From: Deltaproteobacteria bacterium
GTDB taxonomy: Bacteria; Desulfobacterota; Binatia; HRBIN30; JACQVA1
Direction: 5' to 3'
Assembly: GCA_016178705.1 (NCBI GenBank)
Contig: JACOST010000015.1
Span: 1 to 64,000, forward strand
DNA length: 64,000 nucleotides
Made by a program: the position numbers and the translations under genes. The first letter of the stretch is position 1; every line of letters begins with the position of its first letter. The notes under the pieces are model-generated. The model ran no database searches. It was not told where the DNA came from and worked only from the letters and a program-made list of their open reading frames with translations. This document shows, piece after piece, positions 15,156 through 23,507 of this stretch.

Positions 15156-16865
15156 TTAGTTCACGTCGAAGCTGATCCACCGATCGAAACTGTTGCTGCC
15201 AAAGCCGGTGTCCAGCCAGTTCGCTCCGGGACCACCCGCGGGATCAAACGCCCCGATGTAGTTGGTGGTATCGAAGTAGTCGCTGATCGCGTGGCAATCA
15301 GTGGCCGGCGGGAACCCGGTGGTCGCCGACGGTATCAGATTCGGAAGCGTCGCCGGGTAGCCGGCGGTGACCGTCGCGAACGTAGTCGGAATGTTCGGGA
15401 CGATCGTGCCGCCCCCCGCGGCCGGGAAGACGCTCTTGGTCGTATTCCACAGGCCGTACACTTGCGTCGCTGTGCAAGCGCCGGCAGTGGCCTGCATCAT
15501 CGAGTTCTGCGTGGTCGTCCCGTCGCCGTTGTTGTAGCAGAGCGTGTTCTCGACCAGCAAAAATGGATCGCTGGTCTTGAGTGCCGGCCCGGCGGTGCAG
15601 GCGAAGTTGGTGGTGGTATTGTCCGCGCTCCGGATGCATGACAGGCCATAGTTGGCGACGATCGCGTTGGCCACGGTGCCAGCGGTGCCGCGACGAAAGA
15701 ACAACCCGGCCTCGCTGCCGATGTTCGGGTCGTTGTCCTTGGCGCCGATCATCGTCAGGTTGCAGAACTTCGGATTCGAACGCGGCAGATCGTCGAAACC
15801 GAACTCGCTGTTGTCGGCCTCGATGCCGCGGCTCTGCTTACCGGTTTGCAGGACGGGTCCGTATTGCACTTGCAGGCCGTACTGTCTGCTGCCGGTGGTG
15901 CCGAGCTGATAATCGAAGCCGTCGTCGGCACAACCCGATGACACAAAGTACTTCAGGTTGACCGTGCCGCCGAACCACTCGATGCAATCATCGCCGCCCT
16001 GATTGGCCTGGATGTGGTGCATCAGGGTCTGATTGCCAACGCCGTTCAACGTGAGGATGTTGAGCTCGTTGTTGGGCGTGAACTCGATGCCCGAGAACTC
16101 CACCCGGGTGTAGGTCATCACGCCGCTGCTGTCGCTGGCGTCGCAGCCACCGTATGCGGCCGGGATGCCCTCTGCGGTGTTGACGCAGTTCGGACGGTTG
16201 ACAGTGGACTTGCCGTTGAGCAACACGCCACCCCAATCGCCGACGCTGCGCGATCCGACGGGCTGACCGCTGGTGAAGATGATTGGCTTCTGTGGCGTGC
16301 CCTGGGCGTCGATCTTCGAGCCGGGCAGGAAGATCAGCACGGCGGGATTGACCGTGCCGCTGCCCTTGCCTTTGACGACGGTGCCGGGCTTGACCGTGAC
16401 GACCGTGGTTGATTGCCCGACCGGGGTATCGACGAAGACGATACCCTCGATCTGAATGGTGCAGGTGTCCGGCCAGGTCTGGTTTGCGAGGATGGAGCCC
16501 GCCGCAATTTTGTGCAGCGGCTTGCCGGTGTCCGGATCCGCCCCGTCGGTACACGACACCACCGGGCCCGGACCCGTGCAGCTATCGAAGAGTGTCTTGA
16601 GGCCGGCGAGCTTCGCCACCAGATTGGTGAGGTCTTGGATGTCGATGGTGTTGTCCTTCAACACATCGCAATCCGGTTTGTTGACGCCACAGTCGCCGGC
16701 GGCGGCGATCACGCCAGCGAGCGACAGTGCGTCGGCTACGTCGACGCTGCCGTTCTTGTTCACGTCGCCGCAAGCGGCGCCGGCCACCGACGGCGCGCTC
16801 GTGAGCGCTACCGCGGTTGCTAGCCCAGCGAGCCAAGCTGGTATGGACTTCCACGTGTGAGCCAT
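15156..16865 (-). CDS. Secreted beta-helix-like protein with N-terminal dockerin-type repeats
   Basis: 569 residues. Signal peptide (about 1-31), then two calcium-loop repeats of dockerin type within about 35-90 (CGDVNKNGSVDVADALSL and DVLKDNTIDIQDLTNLVAKL). The large remainder has right-handed beta-helix character (WGGVLLNGKS, GDDCIEWFGGTVNLKYFVSSG, SEAGLFFRRGTAGTVANAIV), like surface or extracellular proteins of myxobacteria and Bacteroidetes. The ATG at 16865 is chosen because AAGGAG lies 9 nt upstream; two in-frame ATGs 18 and 27 bp further upstream are alternatives. It follows the large Cys-rich gene by about 37 bp and is probably in its operon. Ligand unknown. Confidence 0.75.
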   Translation of the reverse strand: MAHTWKSIPAWLAGLATAVALTSAPSVAGAACGDVNKNGSVDVADALSLAGVIAAAGDCGVNKPDCDVLKDNTIDIQDLTNLVAKLAGLKTLFDSCTGPGPVVSCTDGADPDTGKPLHKIAAGSILANQTWPDTCTIQIEGIVFVDTPVGQSTTVVTVKPGTVVKGKGSGTVNPAVLIFLPGSKIDAQGTPQKPIIFTSGQPVGSRSVGDWGGVLLNGKSTVNRPNCVNTAEGIPAAYGGCDASDSSGVMTYTRVEFSGIEFTPNNELNILTLNGVGNQTLMHHIQANQGGDDCIEWFGGTVNLKYFVSSGCADDGFDYQLGTTGSRQYGLQVQYGPVLQTGKQSRGIEADNSEFGFDDLPRSNPKFCNLTMIGAKDNDPNIGSEAGLFFRRGTAGTVANAIVANYGLSCIRSADNTTTNFACTAGPALKTSDPFLLVENTLCYNNGDGTTTQNSMMQATAGACTATQVYGLWNTTKSVFPAAGGGTIVPNIPTTFATVTAGYPATLPNLIPSATTGFPPATDCHAISDYFDTTNYIGAFDPAGGPGANWLDTGFGSNSFDRWISFDVN

Positions 16866-16902
16866 CGTTATCTTCTCCTTCATCCTGATCATGGGTGCCT
16901 CC

Positions 16903-19338
16903 CTAGAAGATCGTCACCGAGCAGGTGACGCCCGACACCGCGTTGTTGTTGTTGTCCGCCGCCGACTCCACCCAGCAGTGGAACTGGTCGTTGGTTGGCG
17001 CGCTGGCGCCTTGACAACTGTCGACCTGGACGCCGAAGGCGACGCCGGGGAACATCGCGCCGTTGTTGGCGATGAGCGCCGCGCGTAGCGCGTAGTTCAA
17101 GTCGTTGACGGTCGAGAAGGCATCGAACGGCACGGTCAGCCGATCTTGGACCGATTGCTCGTTGCCCGACCCCGGAATGCTGACGACGCCGTCGGGGTAC
17201 TCAACGTACACCGAGAGGCCCGCCAACTCGGTGCCTGCGGGTGCGTCGAAACTCACGAGTATGAAGCGTTGCGGCGCCACCGGTGTGCACGCGCCGACCA
17301 CGCAGTTCGCCGGGCACGCGTCGCCACTGACTGCGTTGCCGTCGTCACACGTTTCGATCGGATTGCAGACGCCGGGGCTGGTGCAATCCAAACTGCTGGC
17401 GCAGAGCTTGGCTGCGTCGTTGCTGCACGTGCCATCGATCTTGCCGTTGCCGCACAGCGGGTTGCACTGAGAGAACAGCGCGCCTTCGGATGGCGTCGCC
17501 ATACGGTTGAGGCAGTCGACTTTGAACTCGGTGATGCACTCGAGGCAATTGGCGAGATCTTGCAGGGTCTTGATTTCGCCGCGACCGTCAGTGCCGGCGC
17601 ACGACGTGGCCGCGCCGGGCACAGTCAGGTTCGGACAGGTCAGCAGATTGCCAATCGAATCCGGGGCGAGGTCGAGATCGACCGCCGCGGTGCCACCGAA
17701 CGCCTTGTCCTTCCCTGCGCAAGCCGTTCTGATGTCCTTCAACAGCTTGTTTTGCGCCGTGGTGATCTTGTCGCTCGCGGCGACATCCGGACAGGTGCCG
17801 CTGCCGGCCTTGAGTACGGCGTCTTCGCACTTCTGCAGCACGTCGCGTTTCTTGTCGAAGAAGAGGTCGACGGCCTTGGCGGTTGCTTGCTTGCAGGAAT
17901 CAATCGCCTTCTCGATCAACTTGCACTTGCCTGGTGCGGTGCAATCCGTATCGGTCGTGCAGGACTTGCCGAAGTCGGTTCCTTTGTCGCACGACTTCGC
18001 GAACGGTTTCAGATCGAGATAGGCGAGAGTGTTGACCTGATCGACCGACGCTTCGCCGTTACAGGCGAGGCAGTTGGCCACGTCGGCAGGGGAGGTGAGT
18101 GCGAAGCTGCAGCCGATCTTGCACGTTCCGGACGGGCAATCCGCTACGATAGCGCACGCCTTGCCATTGTTGCTACCGCCGTCACAGGTCTGCACGGCCG
18201 GGAGCTTGTTGTTCTCGAAGTTCGGGCAGCGATCGGCGGGCGAACAGATGCCCGCACCTGCGCGCAGGTGTGTCTCGCCCGCGGCCGCAGTGCAGAATCC
18301 GCCGGAGCAGCTTCCCACTCCGCCGCCGAGGCACGCGTCCGCCGGGGCTGCGCAGGAGCCGCCGCCGGTGCAGTCGGTTGCGGCCACCTTGCACGGGGTG
18401 CCGTCATTCGTGCCGCCCGTGCACAATTTGCCGCAGTCCGCAGCGGCGGTCGCTTGGGTACAGGAGTGGTTGATGAAGGCGCCGAGAGCGCAGATGCCGC
18501 AATCCTTGTCGGCGGCGCACAGCGCTTCCTGACAAAGGCCGGCGACGCAATCTTCGAGCTTGCCGGTGTTGCAACCGTTGTCGCAGATGCCGGCGCCGCA
18601 ATCCGATTTCGCGGAGCAGTTCTTCCCGGGGGTGGCTCCGCCGACACAGATCCCTAAGTTACCGGATGATCCACCGTCGCAGGTCGTTTTCCACGGGCAG
18701 GCTCCGCCGCCCGTTTCGCATGTGACTTTCGTTGGGTCGGTATCGCAGGCCAGACCGTTGTTCGCTCCGCCGACGCAGTTGGCGTGAACACACGCATGGT
18801 TCTGGCAGCTGGAGTTGAACGTGCAGGACTGAGTACTCTTTTCGCCACCCTGACACTGGCCGGGACACTCGGTCTCGCGTGCGCAATCTTCCCCCGGCCG
18901 ATCGCCGGCCGAACACCGCTTGGCGAGCACGGGATTTCCCGCTGCGCCGGTGCCGGCCCAGCCGATCGCCGCCAGTGCCAGATCGGCGCCATCGCCGCTC
19001 CCGCTGCCGCAGGCCTTATCGCTGCCGCAACAGTCCTTCGAGATATCGGCCTGCAATTTTGTCAATGCTTTGGTGATCGCGGGCGCGGTCGTGACCGCCT
19101 CGGTCTGGCAGTCGGTATCGGCCGCCATCTTGCCCTTGCGTTTCTTGTCTTCACATTTCTGCAGCGCCTTCAGCTTGGCGCGCTCAAAGGTTGCCGATGA
19201 TTTCGCCATGGTCTTCTTGCAGGTGAGGGCGTTGGCCGGCAGCGCGTGCGCAGGGCGCGCGCTCAGTCCCATCAGCAGTATGGCCGCCGCCACTGCGCCA
19301 TACGTCCACCTTCGACGTCTTGAATTGTCGTGATACAT
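16903..19338 (-). CDS. Large secreted cysteine-rich protein with C-terminal shared module (copy A)
   Basis: 811 residues. Signal peptide (about 1-33). Two helical Cys/Lys-rich segments (TCKKTMAKSSATFERAKLKALQKCEDKKRKG near the start and LFFDKKRDVLQKCEDAVLKA mid-protein) flank a long array of CxxGxNxGxxCxxDxDC-type repeats. After a CGNG...ETCDDGNAVSGDACPANC motif (DUF4215-like) comes a roughly 125-residue module containing LAGLSVYVEYPDG, SIPGSG, NDLNYALR and QVDSCQG, shared with four proteins of the receptor operon. The ATG at 19338 has AAGGAG 7-8 nt upstream. Many cysteines imply disulfide bonding outside the cytoplasm. A Pho-box-like site lies upstream. Function unknown. Confidence 0.75.
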   Translation of the reverse strand: MYHDNSRRRRWTYGAVAAAILLMGLSARPAHALPANALTCKKTMAKSSATFERAKLKALQKCEDKKRKGKMAADTDCQTEAVTTAPAITKALTKLQADISKDCCGSDKACGSGSGDGADLALAAIGWAGTGAAGNPVLAKRCSAGDRPGEDCARETECPGQCQGGEKSTQSCTFNSSCQNHACVHANCVGGANNGLACDTDPTKVTCETGGGACPWKTTCDGGSSGNLGICVGGATPGKNCSAKSDCGAGICDNGCNTGKLEDCVAGLCQEALCAADKDCGICALGAFINHSCTQATAAADCGKLCTGGTNDGTPCKVAATDCTGGGSCAAPADACLGGGVGSCSGGFCTAAAGETHLRAGAGICSPADRCPNFENNKLPAVQTCDGGSNNGKACAIVADCPSGTCKIGCSFALTSPADVANCLACNGEASVDQVNTLAYLDLKPFAKSCDKGTDFGKSCTTDTDCTAPGKCKLIEKAIDSCKQATAKAVDLFFDKKRDVLQKCEDAVLKAGSGTCPDVAASDKITTAQNKLLKDIRTACAGKDKAFGGTAAVDLDLAPDSIGNLLTCPNLTVPGAATSCAGTDGRGEIKTLQDLANCLECITEFKVDCLNRMATPSEGALFSQCNPLCGNGKIDGTCSNDAAKLCASSLDCTSPGVCNPIETCDDGNAVSGDACPANCVVGACTPVAPQRFILVSFDAPAGTELAGLSVYVEYPDGVVSIPGSGNEQSVQDRLTVPFDAFSTVNDLNYALRAALIANNGAMFPGVAFGVQVDSCQGASAPTNDQFHCWVESAADNNNNAVSGVTCSVTIF

Positions 19339-19586
19339 TCCGCGTCTCCTTCCGTTGTGTTGTGCGTCACGCTTGGAACGTAACGCAGCGTTTGGGGGCC
19401 CGTCGCGCATCGCTGGCGTCCAACCTCTGATGCGCGGCGGGCGATCTCTTGGTTGATCGTCCCTCCGAATTCTCTCCGTCCACCTCCGCTCGCCTCATCA
19501 TCTCTGCTTTGTCCGCACAGCGCGCTCGCGCTGCGATCGCAGTGGCTCCCTTCTCTGCGCCGTCCTGAGTTCGTGTAAACGTGCGC

Positions 19587-19620
19587 ACCTTACCAGCGAC
19601 ACGTTACGTGCAAGTGTCGG
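19587..19620 (-). promoter_or_regulatory. Pho-box-like site and -10 before the cysteine-rich gene
   Basis: Minus strand CCGACAC-TTGC-ACGTAAC (19620-19603), 11-bp period, followed after 10 nt by TAAGGT (19592-19587). It is the weakest box (the first half-site has CCGACAC instead of CTGTCAC), but it shares ACGTAAC/GTAAC and the spacing with the others. The leader to the ATG at 19338 would be about 240 nt. The 487-bp intergenic region 19339-19825 holds this site and the divergent box at 19709; I see nothing else certain in it. Confidence 0.45.
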
Positions 19621-19708
19621 CGCCGCGATGTTTGCGTGACGCGCACGGTTCGCTCGTGCGGTTGTGATCGCACCGACATCGCGGCGACATCTCAGAAGGT
19701 TCACCCGC

Positions 19709-19742
19709 GCGTAACCGCGCCGTAACTCACGCCGGGTATTTC
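19709..19742 (+). promoter_or_regulatory. Pho-box-like site and -10 before the TonB-dependent receptor
   Basis: GCGTAAC-CGCG-CCGTAAC at 19709-19726, a clear 11-bp direct repeat of CGTAAC, followed after exactly 10 nt by TATTTC (19737-19742). Predicted transcription begins near 19749, giving a leader of about 77 nt. The GTAAC core matches the pstC box; TG is replaced by CG in both half-sites. Confidence 0.6.
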
Positions 19743-19825
19743 CTGACGCGTGTTGTGGTCGGCACGCACGCCGCGCCGAGATGCTGGCGCGGTCACGACC
19801 CATCTCGAGGGGCGGCACTGTTTAG

Positions 19826-22645
19826 ATGAGGATCATGTTGCGAAGATCGGCCGAGATCGTGTGCGTGCTCCTGATGGTCTGGGTCGCACTGCGCGCTCAG
19901 GTGTCGGCGCAATCCGGTGCACCGGACCAGGGCACCATTGCCGGCAAGGTGATCGACAAGTCGACCGGCGATCCAATCATCGAGGCGGGCATAGAAGTAA
20001 CTAACACGGGCAAGCGCGTGCGCACGGACATCGATGGCAAGTACACGCTCAAGCTTCCGGCGGGGACATACGAACTGCGGGTCTTCGCACCGCTGTATCA
20101 AGGCACGCGGCTGCAGCGCGTGGTGGTGAGGGGAAACGACGTGACCCACGCCGACGCGGCGCTAGCGCCCGAGGGCCAGGCTGGCGTCGAGGTTGTCGAA
20201 GTCGTCGCCCAAGCCGACAAGGCGTCCGAGGTTACGCAGCTCGTCGAGCGCAAGAACGCGGCGGTGGTCAGTGACAACATCGGAGCGCAGACGATCACGA
20301 AGTCGCCCGACTCGAACGCCGGCGAAGTGGTCAAGCGGGTCCCCGCGGTAACGGTCCAGAACGACAAGTTCATTGTGGTGCGCGGTTTGGGCGAGCGTTA
20401 CAGCAGCGCGCTGCTCAACGGCAGCCGCTTGCCGAGCACCGATCCGAACAAGCGTGTCGTGCCGCTCGACTTATTTCCGAGCGAGTTCATCGAGTCGCTA
20501 TCGGTCGTCAAGACGTACACACCCAATCTGCCCGGCGATTTCTCCGGCGGCCTCGTCGACATCCGCTTGAAGGATTTTCCCGAGCAACTGACCGCCAATC
20601 TCGGGGTCTCCACCGGCGGCAACACCAATGCCGTGTTCCAAGAGTTCAACACCTATCACGGCAGCTCGCTCGACTACCTCGGGTTCGGGGCCGGCAATCG
20701 CGCGTTGCCCGGCGCGATCCCGAGTCAAAGCATCGGCACACCGCCACCGGCGCAGCAGCGCGCGTATGCGAGCGCATTCGAAAACGTGTGGAGTGTCGAA
20801 CCGATGACCGCGCCGCCGAACTATCGCCTCACGGGTTCGGTCGGCAATACCTTCGGTCCGATGGGGGCGGCGCTCGGTGCGGTCTACTCGACCGAATACA
20901 ACCGACACCCGGGCGAGTTCCAGCAGAACTTCACCACCAAAGGTTTGCCCGGCGAGCCGATCACGATTCTGCCGCTCGAAAACTTTACCTTCGATCGGGA
21001 CACCTTCACGACTCGAATCGGCGCCGTTCTGTCTACGGGCTACAAGCTGACGCCCACTGACAAGCTGACGCTCAAGGGGCTGGTGGATCGCAGCACGAAG
21101 GATGAAGTCGACGACGGCCAGGGGAGTGATCGCAACAACCCCGATCAGCCACTGCACCAGTGGCAGCTACAAGAGATCGAAGAGCAACTGGGCTACGGGC
21201 AACTCGCCGGCACGCACCGGTGGTCGGTGGTGGACGTCGATTGGCGCTCGGCGCTGTCGCAGACGACTCAGGACCAACCCGACACGCGTTTCGTGACCTA
21301 CAACTTGCCGACGTCATTGAACGGACTGACGGCGCCGCAGTTGGTTGCCGCCGGGGAAGGGCCGGAGTCGTTGGTGCGGCTGTACGGCAATCTCGACGAG
21401 TACCTCACCGATTCCGCGCTCGACTTCACCGTGCCGTTCAAAACCGGGTTGCCGTACACGGACGTCTGGTCGGGTCTACCGGCCAAGTTCAAGTTTGGCC
21501 CCGCCTACGCCTATCGTCATCGCAACTTCAGTCTCCGCCGTTTTCTCTACAATCGCGTGTCGACGGTGGGCGTCGATACCAGCGCGTCGCCGGAAGTCCA
21601 GCTCCAGCCCGCGAACATCCCGGAGAACTACAGCTTCAAAGAAGGGACGCGTAAGCAAGACTCCTTCGAGGCGAGTCAGGAGATCATCGGCGGGTATGGC
21701 ATGTTCGATCTGCCGCTGGTTCCGGACCGCCTGCGACTCGTCGCCGGCGTGCGGGTGGAGTACTCATACATTTCCCTCAACACCGCGGACTTCATCGGCA
21801 ACCCGGTCTCGCCAAAGATCAACGACACATCGCCGCTCCCGGGCATCAATCTGATTTACAGCCCGCGCGACGACATGAACTTCCGCTACGGCTACAGCCA
21901 GTCGGTGTCGCGGCCCGAGTTCCGCGAACTGACACCGACGATCTTTCCGGTGCCCAACGGCGCGCGTCCGGTGATCGGCAACCCCAACTTGCAGACCGCG
22001 AACATCACCAGCAACGACTGGCGCTGGGAATGGTTCTTTGCGCCGGCCGAGATCGTCTCGTTCAGCGTGTTTTACAAGCAGTTCACCAATCCGATCGAGC
22101 AAACGGTGATCGGCCTGCCCGGCGGTGAAGCGGATTCGTTCCGCAACGCCGACAACGCCGACTTGGTCGGTTTCGAGTTCGAAGGGCGGAAGAATCTTGG
22201 ATTCGTATCGCCCTACTTGGCAAACGTAAACCTGTCGACCAACGTCGCCTACATCAGCTCCAGCGTTAACGTTGGCCCGCAGCAGGGCACGGAGGTGCAA
22301 ACGTCCAGCAGCCGCTCGCTGCAAGGCCAAGCCGACTACGTGGTCAACTCGGCGCTCGAGTACGACCATCCGACGTGGGGCACCGCCCGTCTGTTGTACA
22401 ACACCGTCGGCGCGAACATCGTGGCCGCCGGCGCCAATCGACTCCCGGATATCACCCAACAGCCGACCAACGTCCTCGATCTGGTGTTGATCACCAAGAT
22501 CAATCCGTTTGGGACACCGCTCACCGCAAAGCTGAGCGCCGAGAACATGCTCGACGAGCAGGTCGTGCAGAGCCAAGGCAGCTTCGTCGCCAGCAGTTAC
22601 ACCACGGGCGTGAAATTCACCTTCGGGCTTTCGTATTCGTACTGA
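19826..22645 (+). CDS. TonB-dependent outer-membrane receptor with N-terminal carboxypeptidase-regulatory-like domain
   Basis: 939 residues. Signal peptide (about 1-30), then a beta-sandwich CarboxypepD_reg-like domain (about 36-115: GTIAGKVIDKSTGDPIIEAGIEV ... GKYTLKLPAGTYEL), a plug domain (DSNAGEVVKRVPAVTVQ, FIVVRGLGERYSSALLNG, LPGDFSGGLVDIRLKDFP) and a 22-strand-type barrel ending FTFGLSYSY. It imports an unknown ligand using TonB/ExbBD energy. It heads an operon of secreted proteins and a HEAT protein and is preceded by a Pho-box-like site, so a phosphorus-related substrate is a hypothesis. ATG 19826 or ATG 19835 could be the start; the peptide works for both. Confidence 0.92.
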   Translation: MRIMLRRSAEIVCVLLMVWVALRAQVSAQSGAPDQGTIAGKVIDKSTGDPIIEAGIEVTNTGKRVRTDIDGKYTLKLPAGTYELRVFAPLYQGTRLQRVVVRGNDVTHADAALAPEGQAGVEVVEVVAQADKASEVTQLVERKNAAVVSDNIGAQTITKSPDSNAGEVVKRVPAVTVQNDKFIVVRGLGERYSSALLNGSRLPSTDPNKRVVPLDLFPSEFIESLSVVKTYTPNLPGDFSGGLVDIRLKDFPEQLTANLGVSTGGNTNAVFQEFNTYHGSSLDYLGFGAGNRALPGAIPSQSIGTPPPAQQRAYASAFENVWSVEPMTAPPNYRLTGSVGNTFGPMGAALGAVYSTEYNRHPGEFQQNFTTKGLPGEPITILPLENFTFDRDTFTTRIGAVLSTGYKLTPTDKLTLKGLVDRSTKDEVDDGQGSDRNNPDQPLHQWQLQEIEEQLGYGQLAGTHRWSVVDVDWRSALSQTTQDQPDTRFVTYNLPTSLNGLTAPQLVAAGEGPESLVRLYGNLDEYLTDSALDFTVPFKTGLPYTDVWSGLPAKFKFGPAYAYRHRNFSLRRFLYNRVSTVGVDTSASPEVQLQPANIPENYSFKEGTRKQDSFEASQEIIGGYGMFDLPLVPDRLRLVAGVRVEYSYISLNTADFIGNPVSPKINDTSPLPGINLIYSPRDDMNFRYGYSQSVSRPEFRELTPTIFPVPNGARPVIGNPNLQTANITSNDWRWEWFFAPAEIVSFSVFYKQFTNPIEQTVIGLPGGEADSFRNADNADLVGFEFEGRKNLGFVSPYLANVNLSTNVAYISSSVNVGPQQGTEVQTSSSRSLQGQADYVVNSALEYDHPTWGTARLLYNTVGANIVAAGANRLPDITQQPTNVLDLVLITKINPFGTPLTAKLSAENMLDEQVVQSQGSFVASSYTTGVKFTFGLSYSY

Positions 22646-22661
22646 TCAGGAGGATGAACCC

Positions 22662-23474
22662 ATGACACGCATACTGTCACGTTGGTGGAGTGGCCCGTCG
22701 ATCCTACTACTCACGATCACCTGCGCCGCTGCGGTGCGTGCGCAATGCACCGGGGATTGCGACGGCAGTGGCGCGGTTACGGTCGATGAGTTGGTTGTTG
22801 GCGTGAGCATCGCGCTGGGTACGGTCACGGTCGACCACTGCCCGTCCTTCGACAGCGACCACAGCAACAGTGTGACCGTGGATGAGTTGGTCGTCGCCGT
22901 TAACGCCGCGCTCAACACCTGTCCGAGTGGGACGACGCCAACGCCGTCACCGACGGTGACGCCGACGCCGATGGGACCGCGCTGCGGCGACCACATCGTC
23001 CAATTCGACCGAGGTGAGACGTGTGACGATGGCAATACGGTCGACGGCGACAATTGTCCGGCGACCTGCGTGATTCACACCTGCGCCTCGGCAGGTACCA
23101 CGCTAGATCTCGACGTCAGCTTCACGCCGCCAGTCGGCGTGGATATCGCGGGCATCACCGTGTTCCTCCGCTATCCCGACGACCTCGTGCGCATTCCGGG
23201 GATGGCCAGCGACGCCGCCGTGCAGGATCGACTGTCGAACCTTCCCGACAATACCTTCGCCACGCCGAACGATCTCGACTATGCCCTGCGCCTGGTGATG
23301 TTGTCCCCCGACACGTCACCGATCCTGCCCGGGCTGCTGTTCTCGGTGCAGTTCGACGCCTGTCAGAGCGCGCGCGTTCCGACGGCGGCTGATTTCCGCT
23401 GTGTGGCCGAGGATGCCGCCAATACCGATCTCGATGCGGTAGCCGGTGTGACGTGTACGGTCGCGGTTCGTTGA
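22662..23474 (+). CDS. Secreted protein: dockerin-like repeats + CDDGN motif + shared module (copy B)
   Basis: 270 residues. Signal peptide (about 1-27). Two calcium-loop repeats form an EF-hand/dockerin-like pair (GDCDGSGAVTVDELVVGV and FDSDHSNSVTVDELVVAV, about 30-88). A short Thr/Pro linker follows, then CGDHIVQFDRGETCDDGNTVDGDNCPATC (DUF4215-like, about 107-135) and the roughly 120-residue shared module with IAGITVFLRYPDD, NDLDYALR and SVQFDACQS. AGGAGG lies 8 nt before the ATG; the gap to the receptor gene is 16 bp. It is the only protein here carrying both dockerin-like repeats and the shared module. Function unknown. Confidence 0.78.
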   Translation: MTRILSRWWSGPSILLLTITCAAAVRAQCTGDCDGSGAVTVDELVVGVSIALGTVTVDHCPSFDSDHSNSVTVDELVVAVNAALNTCPSGTTPTPSPTVTPTPMGPRCGDHIVQFDRGETCDDGNTVDGDNCPATCVIHTCASAGTTLDLDVSFTPPVGVDIAGITVFLRYPDDLVRIPGMASDAAVQDRLSNLPDNTFATPNDLDYALRLVMLSPDTSPILPGLLFSVQFDACQSARVPTAADFRCVAEDAANTDLDAVAGVTCTVAVR

Positions 23475-23507
23475 GCATCGCAAAGCCGATTGCGCGAGGC
23501 TGATCGA

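Noticed and set aside
17146-18657. 503-residue plus-strand open frame
   Set aside because: Antisense to the Cys-rich protein gene, which has signal peptide, Shine-Dalgarno and family motifs.
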